Part shown: piece by piece, positions 11,170 to 22,213 of the stretch
How the letters are laid out: each line of letters opens with the position of its first letter
Position numbering within the stretch: position 1 is the first letter of the stretch
Translations under genes and position numbers: made by a program
Assembly: GCA_014904845.1 (NCBI GenBank)
Contig: MU119421.1
Location: forward strand, 31,449 to 95,448
Direction: 5' to 3'
Length of the DNA stretch: 64,000 nucleotides
Source of the DNA: Acephala macrosclerotiorum
Lineage: Eukaryota > Ascomycota > Leotiomycetes > Helotiales > Mollisiaceae
Notes under the pieces: model-generated
The model's database searches: none
What the model was told of the DNA's origin: nothing
The model's input: the letters and a program-made list of their open reading frames with translations, nothing else

Positions 11170-12285
11170 ATGCGGTCACGACTCTTCATCCTCCCCATCC
11201 TTCTCCTAATCTTCCTCCTCATCCTCGCATTCCGCCTCGTGGGATTCATCGGCCTATTTTTCGAACACGCGGGCACGGCGATAAGTCAAGGTGAGATCTG
11301 GAATGCGCATTTTCCAGGAGAGGGGAAGAAAGATGAGAGGAAACGATTCATTCCAAAGATTATACATCAGGTGTTTCATAATTGGAAGGAGCCGGGGAAT
11401 GAGACGATGCCGGGGGATTGGGAGGAGGAGAGGAGGGGATGTGTGGGGAAGAATGGGGATTGGGAGGTTTTGGTGAGTTTACCTCCTCCCGAAACGAAAG
11501 TGATGTTGTGAGAGAGAGAGAAGTACTGACGATGTTTGCAATAGCTTTGGACCGAACGAAAATCTCGAGATTTCATCAAAGAGCACTACTCATGGTTCCT
11601 GAAAATGTACGATGGCTATAGCTTCCCAGTCCAAAGAGTCGATTCAGTGCGATATTTTCTGTTGAGGCATTTTGGAGGGATTTATATCGATCTTGACAAT
11701 GGCTGTCTCGAGAACCTAGAACCCCTCCTTTACGTCCCCGCTTTCACCACTGATGGCGGTCGTGGCGCTCTGAGCAATAATATCCTGGGATCGGCTCCGA
11801 ATCATCCTTTCTGGGTGATGATGACTGAGAGTTTGATTCCTTATAATTACGGTTATGGGTTTCCGTATGTTACGATAAGTTATGCTAGTGGGCAGTGGTT
11901 TGAGACTGCGGTTTGGGAGAGGTATCACTTGGAACAAGAGGAGAAGGTGAAGTTGGGAGAGAAAGTTGGAGAAGAGGAGTTGATCTATAGGGTGTGGATG
12001 GATGATAGGCCTGTGAGTGAGGGAGGGAAAGGAAGTGGGAAAGAAGGATGGAAGTTCTTTAGTCAGGAGAGGGGTGGGACGTGGGTTAATTGGGATAATA
12101 GGTTGTTTCTTTGGGTTGGGGATCATTTGTTTTTGCTTGGGATCGCGGTTGTGGGTGCGAATGTTTGTTGTTGGTGGGGAGTTAGAAGGTGTTTGAGAGG
12201 GAGTGCGGTACGGAGGAAGAAGAGGGGGTATAAGAAGCTGGAGGATGATGGGGGGCAGATGAAGAGGGATGAAGAGGATGCTTGA
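11170..12285 (+). CDS. GT32 glycosyltransferase, MIPC-synthase (Sur1/Csg1)-like
   Basis: Exons 11170-11472 and 11545-12285, phase 0, 347 aa. An N-terminal signal anchor (residues 3-30) is followed by RFIPKIIHQVFHNWK, the classic GT32/OCH1 opening. Then come VRYFLLRHFGGIYIDLDNG with the DxD motif, LGSAPNHPFW, and a C-terminal membrane helix around WVGDHLFLLGIAVVG with a basic tail. This is the architecture of the catalytic subunit of mannosyl-inositolphosphorylceramide synthase, which adds mannose to IPC in the Golgi. Length and motifs fit. A C-terminal KKRGYKK-type tail could be a retention signal (inference). The nearest alternative is another GT32 mannosyltransferase. Confidence 0.85.
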
Positions 12286-14715
12286 CCGTAGATTAGGCAT
12301 TGAAGAGGATGCGAACTGTAATGATATACTTAATGTCTATTTCATGCCTAGACACGCATCTTCCAAGAATGTTTGCGACGGGAAGGAACTCTCCTTAGAA
12401 TCCTCAGCTCAGTCTCTCTCTGCAATGGCAGAATGTCCAGCACAATTCACGACTCCTCCAACTTCAAATCAGTAAACAATGTCCCTGCAATCGGAACAAT
12501 CATACCCTGAATGCACAAGTTGTCCAAAAAACCCTTCGCACCGACACCGCACACGGCGGCCTAATCACACCCCTCCTTCCCGCTCCCGCAGAATTAAGCT
12601 TTCTTCCCATCTCAGCTCTCTTTACCCATCTGAAATATACGAGGCGTATACTTCTTCGACGTTCTCTCCGACTTGCCGAAGTCTGACATTCTCACGCGGC
12701 CGGTGACATTGCGGGGTGACATCGACATCCCAAAATCAACACGTCAAGAATGTCACCGTCGCCGAACACCGAGTTCAAGGCTGCATGCATTTATTTCTCG
12801 AATGCGAGGTCAGTGTCAGTATGTCACTGTTAATTATAGACCTCGATTCGAATGCGTGATAGTTGTGATATGATTACGCGGAAGTGACATATGGGATGTA
12901 GTTGTGGTCTCGGTAGTGGATGGGGATCTACGCTAGGAGTTGGGGAAGGCTCTCAGCAGGAGAAATAAGTGGCCGATATCCGTCCTGTGCGCAAATTCAC
13001 ACGAATCCGCGAATTTCACTAGAACTAGTTAAGAAAACTTGCAATTTCTTTTTGCGAAGTCTTTTATTAGCTTCTTCAAAAGTATTCTTGGAAGTTTCAT
13101 GGATATTAGGGTGTGAGTAGTTACGAAATAAATAATTCAGTAGGGGACTTTTTGGTGTTCTCGAGGACGAAAATCGGCCATTTATTTCTCCGGCTGAGAG
13201 GAAGGGATAGCTTTTCAGGGGGCGGTTCAGGGGCTTGAAGGCTGAGCGCTGGGGTTTTAGTGGTCCGCGGGGTACAGTCGGGTTCGCTTAAAACTCGTCA
13301 CGTGATTTTATTATTTACCAACTTTAATTTATTATAACTTTAGTAAAATAATATTAAAACTTTTTCGGTTTAAAATATTTTATAATTTAATATAAAAATA
13401 ATTATTTAAATTTAAATTTCGTTTATTTATATAAATAATATATTTATAAAATATTTTTTATATTTTTTGTAAAATTTAATATTATATAATAATAAACAAC
13501 ACTATAAATAAAATAATTAAAACTAAATCGTTTAATATAAAGTAAATTTGAAATAAATTTATTTTATTTTAAAAAGTTTCAAATTTTTTAAAAAGAGAAT
13601 TTTTAAATAACAAAAATTTAAATATTAAGATTTTCGTTATTTTTCGCTTATTTTCGTTTATTTTTCGTAAACTTATAAGTTTTGAAAAATTAAAATTAAA
13701 GTATTTATTAAAAATAAAAAAAATTCTTTTGTATTACGATTCAAATTTTATAAAAAATCTATAAATTACTTTATTTTTAAACTTTAATTAATTAATAAAT
13801 TTGCGTTTAATATAATAAAAAATTTATATATATATTTTAATTTTTATTTAATTTTAAAAAAAGTTAAAAAAAATAAAATTGAAGTACCGAAAATCACGTG
13901 ACGAGTTTCAATGTGACCCGACTGTACAGGAGCTTGTAGTGACAGCACAGTCGCCAAAAGTTGCCTCGAGTGACGCGCTGGGCTGTAAGCTCAATGGCGA
14001 GGACCTTGTTTTTTTTGAACTTCTGTAAATGCTGATTTTCATGACGAGAGCTCAAGCGAGAGGCTGAAGGGTGCGCGTTTCTGTTTGCGTTCAAATTCGT
14101 GTTACATATCTCGGAGTGTCGCGGGGACCTGCATTTTCGTGCGACTGTGCGACCTGAGATAGGCATGACAGAGTTGTAACTCATGCATACATAAGCAGAA
14201 AACTAGGAAACGGACTTCGTATCACCAAGGGTGAGAACGGTCTGTGTTCCTATGCACCTTTCAACAACATTTTATACATTTCAAGGACAAATTCCACAAT
14301 AGAATGAAGAAAATCCTACACGACCTCAACATCAAGGCGAATGTTGGCATCATAAACCTCCCAGATTACGCTGCTATGGCTACCTTCTCTTCGTTATGGA
14401 AGAAGTCTTTGCCGCCCTGCATGAAGGTGTTAGCATCAAGTTGCTTCAAGTCGGGGGATATATCAAGGACTTACCACTGCAACGCTTGGGTCCAAGACGA
14501 CCATGGGATATGTGCTCTTGACCCACCCCAGAAATGGCTCGCTGAGTTGATACCCCGCTATTTTCTGTACATCCTTATCTATTTTCAATATCTCCTCTTT
14601 GGTAAACAAAATACAGTGATTCTCCTCCTGTCAAAGCCAGCCGCGGGTCATGAAGCAGCTGAAGAGAAGCCTCTCCTGGTTGTGGTCGTGTTCGCTTCTC
14701 CGCCATGATAACAAC
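12286..14715. other. Intergenic stretch with a RIP-altered TIR transposon
   Basis: Holds the element at 13275-13924. Elsewhere (12300-13250 and 13930-14715) I see no gene that can be supported. Short ORFs at 14244-14708 do not resemble the permease remnant that follows. Confidence 0.45.
13275..13924. mobile_element. Tc1/mariner (pogo-like) non-autonomous element, TA target site, interior RIP-degraded
   Basis: The left end CAGTCGGGT, 9 divergent bases, then ACTCGTCACGTGATTTT is mirrored at the right end as AAAATCACGTGACGAGT, 9 bases, ACCCGACTG. TA flanks both ends (13273-13274 and 13925-13926). The CAGT...ACTG termini and TA duplication are those of Tc1/mariner-pogo elements. The roughly 580-bp interior is extremely AT-rich with most remaining C in CpG, has no ORF longer than a few codons, and gives no transposase similarity. 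The ends keep normal base composition. Confidence 0.85.
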
Positions 14716-15926
14716 TCGCAGGCATCATAAACGCATCCCCCCGCCCCCTCGCGGTTCTGTGGTTGGCTGTTGCAGTCAACATCTTTGGAGCGAACCTCAT
14801 CCCAAAACTCAATCAGACGATCCGTAGTTGATTACTTCTAATGTACCGGGACTCGTTGCTAACATGTTTTCAGTTGTCCTCTCAATCTTGACTTTTTCCG
14901 CTACAACCGTTACGCTATTCATCTGCAGCCAAAACTCACATGTATCAGGAAAATAGATCTTTTCTAATACATCAAACGGCGCTGGCTAGCCAAACAATAG
15001 GCTCACTTTCATACACAGCATTAGCAATGCTGTGAATGCCTACCTCGGTAGTGCTGCAGGAGCACATCTCTGTGAAGAGATTCCTAATCATAGAAAGAAT
15101 GTCCCGAAAGCCATTATATATCCATTGTTGATGGGTCTGATCACTGCCTTTCCATTTACCTGCGCTTGCATGTTTTCAATCGTCGACTTGGATGCCGTGC
15201 TTGGGACCGCGACTGGCTTACCACTGATCAAGATCTATTACCAGGGCACAGGATCGAAGGGTGCGGCATTGATGTTTATGGCCCTTTTCGCCTTCTACTT
15301 CTTTGGCTGTCTGGTTGGAAATGGTTAATACTGTCAGGAGAAAGAACGTCGACAGGGCGGTAACATTGATTTCAGCAATGACTTTGTCTCGAACGCTCTA
15401 GGCCGTTTCGTGAGACGGGGCGTTTCCATACTCTCATCCATGGATGAAAATCAATCGCAGATTCCGAATGCCCGCTAAAGCAATGATCCTCTCGGCCACG
15501 GCCGTGTCTCTCTAAGGTCTTATCTTCCTCGAGTCCACGACGGCATTCTCAGCAATGGTCAGCGCTTGCATCATCTTCCTCCAAACTTCATGCGTCGTTC
15601 CACAACCGATCCTACTCTACCGAGGCGGAGATAACGTGTTGCTCGTTCGTATTTTTCCCTTGGAAGATTTGGTGCGGTCGTCAACGGCACAGCTGTGCTC
15701 TGGGTCGTCTCTTGAGTGTCATTTCTTCCCGACTTTGGTGCCAGTGACGAAGGAGAATATGAATTATGTCTCGGTTTTCGTGACTGGATTGGTGGCTTTG
15801 GTGGTGGGGCTCTGGTTCACTTCCAAGAAGGGAAGATTCACTGAGCCGAAGATTGACATAGCGCAGTTGAAAGAATGGCGGATGGCTGCTATAAACGGGG
15901 GAATCGTCGGAGGGGATCAAGGATGA
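14716..15926 (+). pseudogene. Amino-acid/choline permease (APC superfamily) pseudogene
   Basis: Conserved permease blocks appear in order but in different frames: GIINASPRPLAVLWLAVAV at about 14722, VLSILTFSATTVTLFIC at about 14877, then AYLGSAAGAHLCEEIPNH, YPLLMGLITAFPFTCACMF, TGLPLIKIYYQGTGSKGAA and FYFFGCLVGNG (15032-15328), MVSACIIFLQTSCVVPQP and ILLYRGGDNVL (15555-15640), and NMNYVSVFVTGLVALVVGLW to the C-terminus. The order and motifs match fungal GABA/choline-type transporters of about 500 aa. Frameshifts separate the blocks. In-frame stops include GAG-stop-PNN, where relatives have Trp (TGG to TAG). The N-terminal half is missing. Non-functional. Confidence 0.85.
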
Positions 15927-16216
15927 CACCGAGAACTTGGGACTGAATCTCCCGTCAAGAAGACCTGGCAAATTTTGGTCGTCGGCCAGAGTAAGTGGAA
16001 TGACTCTACTTGGAGATCTTTTCAAGGTGGACACAAGTTCGCGACGTTTGATGGGGTATACGTCTGAAAGTTCTCGGAAAACTTCATACCAGAATCACTA
16101 TGAATGCAACATTTATCCATTTACAGCTTGTCTTGTCCAGCATGAAAACTCTGCCCGTTGTACAGTCATACCAACATGCGTAGTATCGATACCTCAGCGA
16201 TACTTGGTCCTTGTCC

Positions 16217-17333
16217 TCATTGAGCCTCCGTTGCTGCATCACTGCCCTGTGACGCCGATTCCGAAACATTGGTGTGACCCTTCGCTGAGACGACCTCCCT
16301 CATCTTGTTCACAACTTCTTTGATCCTCCTCCCAAGTTCCGCACTATCGACACCCTCTCCTTTCTTCCCCTTCTCCCCGATCTTCCTCTTCGCCTCTTCC
16401 TCTTTCTCACTCTGGCTTTCGACCTCGGTTCCGGTCTCAAGATTTTCGTCGACCTCATCTTCACTATCAACACATAACACCTTCCTAACCCTCTCCTCAG
16501 CCTCAACCACCTCCCCACTCCCACCAACCGGAACCTCTCTCCCCATTAAAACCTCCTCAGTAACATTACCTTGCTCCTTGACCTCTTTCTGCACCTCCCC
16601 AACATGCTTCGCACCGACCTCCCACTTGATATCACCTCTCACCAACAGCCTATCCCTCGTTGTAGGGCTAAGAACCTCATGTCCCTCTATAAACTTCGCC
16701 ATCCCGTCTCTCCCTCCAACAACCGTAGCGCCATACGCAACGCCCTTCTTCACCGGAATCGTATCACCATAAGAAACAACACCCGTCATAGAATGATGCG
16801 GATGACTCTCCAGGTTCGCGTCATCATTCTCTGGATCGAAGGCATTCGAATATTCGTCTTTGGCATCTTCGTCTTCAGATGAGGAGTAGCAGAGGATGCG
16901 GGAAGTTATGGAGGAAGAGGAGGAGTTTGCGAGTTTGGTGTTGATTTTCAGAGGCTTGAGAGCCGCGATGGCTTTGAATTTGGCGGCTCGGTCGGGGAGG
17001 GCGCCTCGTTGGTGGAAGGTGGTTTCGCCTTTGATGATTAGGTGGGTGTTGTCGCTGTGGTGCGAATGGAAGCCGAGGGGTTGTTCGTCTCTGTTTTGTT
17101 TCTTTAGTATTGGATTCTTAGTAGTTCTGTTTTCAAGATGTGACTGTGGTGGGGCAGAATGCGGGGTAGAGGAAAGCGGGTGAGAAATACTTGTACAACG
17201 TGCTGATTGAAACCCATGGGTAACCTGATGCGATAACGCTTTTCTCTTGACCAGACTTTGATGCGGCAGGTGTCGTGTAGACCCATCCTCCTGTCTCTTT
17301 CGGTCTCTTGGCACCCAGAGTTTTCGGTGCCAT
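16217..17333 (-). CDS. Conserved acidic, low-complexity protein, two exons
   Basis: The first exon (17333-17214) encodes MAPKTLGAKRPKETGGWVY and joins in phase 0 to 17143-16217, giving 348 aa. The joint uses a GTTTCA donor and a CCACAG acceptor. A central block has HSMTGVVSYGDTIPVKKGVA and GRDGMAKFIEGHEVLSP. The C-terminal half is rich in Glu/Lys/Val with a run of predicted coiled coil (EKEEEAKRKIGEKGKKGE). No catalytic motif or membrane segment is visible. It looks like a nuclear or scaffold-type hypothetical protein; I cannot assign a function. Using 17314 as the start would replace the conserved-looking N-terminus with a poor one. Confidence 0.6.
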
Positions 17334-17886
17334 GGTTGCTTGATGGTAATGATGTTTTGTTGTACTGATTTCGGAGGAAGAAAGATAAATGTGAGGAGAG
17401 AAGGTGATCTTATAATTGGGATATCGCGGGTTTATATCTTGAATCTGGTTGTGAACTTGGCAAAGATCTCGTTTCGAGCGCTGCAGGCGGTAGGCGGGAA
17501 CTTGATGAATCCAGATAGAGAGAGAACACTTGAAGGTTAGAGGGAGATGGAAACGCATCGACGGGGTGTCCAGAATTTTAGAGAATCAAGACCAGCAACT
17601 CCATGTTCTGGAGAGTGTGGGAGATTTGCGAAGAATAATCGATGTCGACAGGAAGAAAAGGGGATTAAGCGAGGAGCTAAGCGAGTGTGGTTGAAGATGG
17701 GACATTTCTCTCTTCAAGGGCAGTAATTTAGGGAAGTACCATTGCTTTTTGGACATCTATAGAGAAAGGATAACGCAGTAATCTAAACAGCGCGACAGAT
17801 ACATAATAGATGTTTAGCTTAGTGCATCCTAACATCCACCTTGCTCATCTGCTTCGTTGCTCCCATTACCCATTTCGACTTGCTGT

Positions 17887-18963
17887 TTATGCTAGAGATA
17901 GACGCATGCGACACTTTGGACCTTTCCCATGCATCACACTAGGTCTGGTCGGTTTTCGGTGAATAAATCGAGGACGTGGTGGGAGCTTGCGACGTCTTTT
18001 GCTTGGCTCCTTCTCCAATGTATCTCCTTTTCTCTTGACTGGTAAATGTCCTGCAGGGTACTTGCAAAGTCTCTTGATTGGCTCCTCCCCTTTCAATGTA
18101 TCCCATTTTCTCTTGACCGGCAGATTTCCAAGCTGTACCGAAGTGATCTTCTTCAGTGGTCTCTCCGCACGCGCGACAGTCTGCCAATTTGACATCTGCT
18201 CGTTATAGTAGGTCAATAAGTCTTTGCCTTCTTGCCATGGAAACACTGCTGTGTTGCAAGTAAAGCTAGACAAGCTGGCTTCGACTCCCAAACCTAGACC
18301 CTTCCCAGCCTCGACCAGCAGAACTTCCTCGGCTGCCGGAAAATTAAACCAGAGGCTGAATACTGGGTCAAATTCAGCATCAGACTCGTAGACTACCCTC
18401 TTAACTTGCTCCCTAGTTACATAACTCAGTAAACCTAAGCCGCAAGTATTCCGATCACAGGCGTGAAAACGACCTCGGCACTTCTGGCATTGGAAATATG
18501 CAAAATCGACAGACTGGTCGAAATACATAGTACCCGGAGATCTCAATCTATGGCCAAAGGAGAGTTCGTACCATTGCAAGGCTACTCGTCTAGATTCGGA
18601 ACAAGCGTGGAGGAGGCTTGGTACTTTTGCTTTTGAGTAAATGGCGCCATAACTTCCCTGGCCCTTATCTGGCTTGACTTGAGATATCTTGACAACTCTA
18701 GGATCGGGTCGAGCAGCCTCCCATATCAAGAATCGAACCTCGGGTGGTAGCCTGCCGAAGAAATGGAATTCGGGAAGGACGATGTCCCAACGGTTGTCGG
18801 ACTTTGGGATGGTGGTTCGGAATCGCTTGGTCAAGTACCTGGTTGAAGAAAATAAGCTAGTGCGCGATATACAGGCGTCTCTTTCTTTTACCTGCGCTGC
18901 GGGTGTATTCTCAGATTGACTGGAGATGGATGGGACATTGCAGGTTGCACTGAGGCATCGCAA
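17887..18963 (-). CDS. 2EXR domain protein with a duplicated C-terminal motif
   Basis: Single-exon ORF of 358 aa. FHFFGRLPPEVRFLIWEAAR (about residues 67-86) and VPSLLHACSESRRVALQWY (about 114-132) are the two 2EXR blocks, followed by PGTMYFDQSVDFAYFQC with a Cys cluster (CQKC...C...C). The C-terminus has a tandem duplication: LPVKRKWDTL and, 26 residues on, LPVKRKGDTL, each followed by an EPxKR segment, making a strongly basic tail that could act as a nuclear localisation signal. Function unknown. The broken gene at 31.7 kb is a close relative by layout. Confidence 0.8.
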   Translation of the reverse strand: MRCLSATCNVPSISSQSENTPAAQVKERDACISRTSLFSSTRYLTKRFRTTIPKSDNRWDIVLPEFHFFGRLPPEVRFLIWEAARPDPRVVKISQVKPDKGQGSYGAIYSKAKVPSLLHACSESRRVALQWYELSFGHRLRSPGTMYFDQSVDFAYFQCQKCRGRFHACDRNTCGLGLLSYVTREQVKRVVYESDAEFDPVFSLWFNFPAAEEVLLVEAGKGLGLGVEASLSSFTCNTAVFPWQEGKDLLTYYNEQMSNWQTVARAERPLKKITSVQLGNLPVKRKWDTLKGEEPIKRLCKYPAGHLPVKRKGDTLEKEPSKRRRKLPPRPRFIHRKPTRPSVMHGKGPKCRMRLSLA

Positions 18964-19542
18964 TCGGCTCTCAGAGGATGAAAGAGAGGCTCTATGGGAG
19001 CAGGCGCAGAGGTGATGCGCAGTGCTTGAATCCAGATGATCAACAGATTGATAATCGGCTTCGACAATGCGGCACTAGATTTTAATTAGCAAGAGTCGAT
19101 TTGAGAAAGGCGCGTCCTTTCTTACCCCATGGTTGCTCTTGTTGCTCGTGGGCCAGGAAAACTTGTGTTAGAGGCGGGTTTTGGGCGACCGTGGCTTCTG
19201 GAAGGAGACAGGCACGTCGATTTTGGTGTTGTGCGCGGGAGATAGAAGGGTTGGGAAGGAAGGAGGGAAAAATAATGTTGACCTCAAGTTCGCGCTAAGC
19301 CAGAACCAGGACTAGTCTACATTATCGACAAACTCGACAAACTCGAATGCTCCAGAGTCTAAAGGACATTCGTGCTCAAAAATGCGAGGGGAACGCAAGC
19401 AAAGAGAGTACAAGATAAGGTGAAGTAGATAGTAGCCAAGTTGGTAATCGCTTCAGTCGCTGCGTTGCGCTTGTCAGAGAGTCTCATTCAGAAAGAAAAA
19501 AAAGCAACTTAATGTTCCCGAGTTCTGGTACATTCTGGCGCC
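18964..19542. other. Intergenic stretch
   Basis: No gene seen. A short direct repeat (ACAAACTCG twice) is at about 19328-19346. Confidence 0.4.
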
Positions 19543-21403
19543 CTATGGCAAAGATATCTTTCCACCAGTCCTTTTCTTAATATCCTCGATTATCACCTGT
19601 ATCGGTGTGACGAATGCAGAGCGAGTGGGCGATCCAGTCCATATGTCGATTGCACTCAAGATCCCCACAAGTTCTCCCCTGTAGTTGACGATCCACGAAC
19701 CTACATCCCCTCGGTCCGCAAATGCGAGAGATTGGCCAGCGCAACCTGGTTCACCAAATAACTCGTCCTCATAGGACTCCTCGCCATCGTCCCAGCGGAT
19801 GTGACGCTTGACCCTGCCGACACTAGCATGTCCGCACGATGATCTGCCTCGTTGTGTCACCCGTTCACCTAGCTGATACGACGATGTTGACTCAATAAAA
19901 TCCCCCTCTTTCACTGTATATTCACAAGGCTGCCTCATGTTGTCTTGATTGAAGAAAGGAGCAACATTTCGTTGAAATGTTGAGGGTGAATCGATCAATG
20001 CCCAGTCCAGGTTTCGATTGCTGCTAGGATCAATTCGCCGGCCAGAAGCATGGACAACATAACCAATCCCATGTTCGCTAAGCTGGTCCAGAAGTGCGAG
20101 TCTATGACATTCTTCGGGAGAAAGTCTTTTTTTATTCTCCATACGCATCTCGAGGCCAGTCTTCGAGGCGTCAATATCCATTGGTGCGGGGTACATGACT
20201 TCGATGGGAAAGCGAGCTGGTTCTCCATGGAGGCCGATTCCTTTGTAGTCATTGAGGGTCCTGTTTGCAACATCACCGTTCCGGACGACATCGTATGTAG
20301 TCAGAATACACTTGGCGGATCGACCGTCTGGCAGCTCCAGCTTCACCCATCCGCCCAAGGTGCCAGCTATCATTAGCTTCTCGTCGGTTTTTACTCCAAT
20401 CGAGGCCTCATTCTTTGGCTGGCGTGTGACTTTGTGCCAAAGATGGTAATTTGAGTGGTCATTCTCATGAGTGATAAACGGCAGCGTAGCACGTTCCACT
20501 TGTCCTGGCAGAAGCTCTAGATGAAGTCTCACATCTGGATGTTCCTTCGACACCACAGCTGATGCGATCTTGGCCTCTACCATACTCCAATTGGATTGCG
20601 AATTGGGCTTGCAGAAGACAATCACGGTAGGTTTCATCTCCTCTTGCGCGCATCCTTTCTTTCCACGCATATGATATGCAATCGAGGTCCACATCTCTGA
20701 TAGGTGGTCTCGAACTACTTGCAGAACTTTTGGTCGTATCTCTTCGATCGCGCCGATCAGCGATGGGTCGTCTGGTATACCGTATGATTCGTCGCAATAA
20801 GAAAGCTCGTGGTTAGTGAATTCGACATTAAAATCATTCCGTGGTATACCCGCTGAGATCAAGACTTGCTGAATCTCGAATGCAGCAGCCTTGTACTATT
20901 TTATATGTTAACAAAAGATCCCAAGTAGCAAATCGCTGTGAAACAAAGAATGGGAACCCTATAGCACTCACGTCTCTGGGGTCGTCTCCTGTGCAAGAGA
21001 TGATCCAAGTGTCTATTCCGTGTCCATAGTAGCCAACTCGATGTCTCCGATGGACACTAATACTACCCCATTTGATTCTGTACTTTGTTATGATTTCTAT
21101 GATTTTGTTGTTAATTCTAGTTTCATTTACTTCTTTCACAAGAGAAGCAATCTTTTTTGAACAACACCGATGCTGAGATGGCCAAGGACATGGAAGCCCT
21201 CTCGCGACCACATGGAATGGATCTTTACGTGCATTGTACTGCTCTATGGTGCATACACGTTTGTTGACAGATTCTCGGAGAATTGGTGGCGCCATGATGC
21301 GGACGGAACCTGTGACATTCGAGGAAGATTGTTCAGAAAGAATCGATAAAATTTGCAATTTTCTTCGAGAAATATCAAGCAGGTCTTTCCACTCATGACT
21401 CAC
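19543..21403 (-). CDS. Trypsin-fold (S1-like) protein with N-terminal extension; possible pseudoprotease
   Basis: Exons 21403-20972 and 20895-19543 join in phase 0 (GTGAGT donor) to 594 aa. The C-terminal domain has LMIAGTLGGWVKLELPDG and ILTTYDVV (His region replaced), LDWALID (Asp region), then GCAGQSLAFADRGDVGSWIV where fungal chymotrypsin-fold proteins have GDSGSW, and LVGILSAIDIWTG and FVTPIQVII at the end. The expected nucleophile position is Val and the His region reads TTYD, so catalysis is doubtful. The N-terminal 230 residues include a predicted mixed alpha/beta region (VIVFCKPN). Such proteins are common and uncharacterised in Pezizomycotina. No signal peptide; probably cytosolic. 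Confidence 0.7.
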
Positions 21404-22213
21404 GAAATTAAGTAAAGACTGGGCAGTCTATATCGGTAGCTAGAACATCTAGCATGAATCGAGTAAAGGGGCCGCCTAGTAGCGATGAAAGGAGTTTCGG
21501 GCCTAGACTTTAGTGAGGTCATGCAAGGCCGCCAAGACCCATAATAAACTGCGCCCCATCAATACGGCAAGTTGCGAGCAAGCTACGCAATCAAGAGGAA
21601 AGAGCAATAGCAAGTATGCAAAAATGTAAGCAGAAGACAAAAAATTAGTTGGAGCCAGTCCATCTGGACAAATTCAAGCTCCCCCCGGGAGCTGGTTTCA
21701 AGACTCAAGTTGGAACACGAACAATTTTCTTTTCTGTGGGACAATCCCATTTCAAAGTTCATGAATACTGTCCTCGCTCGAGGATGGACAATCGGTTAGA
21801 AGACTCGAGCTGAAGATGTGGCAGGAAAACTGAAACATCAACGGTCACGTGCAAACGTCGGATAAAAGGTCTTGACGCTGAACGTCAACCAAAAACAAAT
21901 CAATCACTTCACCGTAGGCTGAACACAACTCTGGCGAGGCGCATATATATGTGCTCGTATATTAAAGGTTTGCGCTTGATCCGAACGATCACTATTCCTT
22001 TGAAGTTATTCCCGGCTCCTTTCATCCAATCCCAAGTCCACGTCGGCGATAAGGTTGGGATGAGAAATCCGAAGTCGGGAACCCCACCATTACATAGCAA
22101 GCACTGTCCCCTCTAACCTAGGTCATCTTCGACTCTACCCAGAGTCCAGTCCTTCTCCATAACAAATTGGCAGGCACGTTGCAGACTCACCGCAGGTCCT
22201 CAACGAAGCGATA
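21404..22213. other. Divergent intergenic region
   Basis: Region between two divergent genes (minus to the left, plus to the right). No gene supported. It probably holds both promoters; no single element stands out. Confidence 0.4.

Noticed and set aside
14244..14708. Plus-strand ORF of 154 codons before the permease relic
   Set aside because: Does not match the missing N-terminal half of a permease and has no other recognisable feature.
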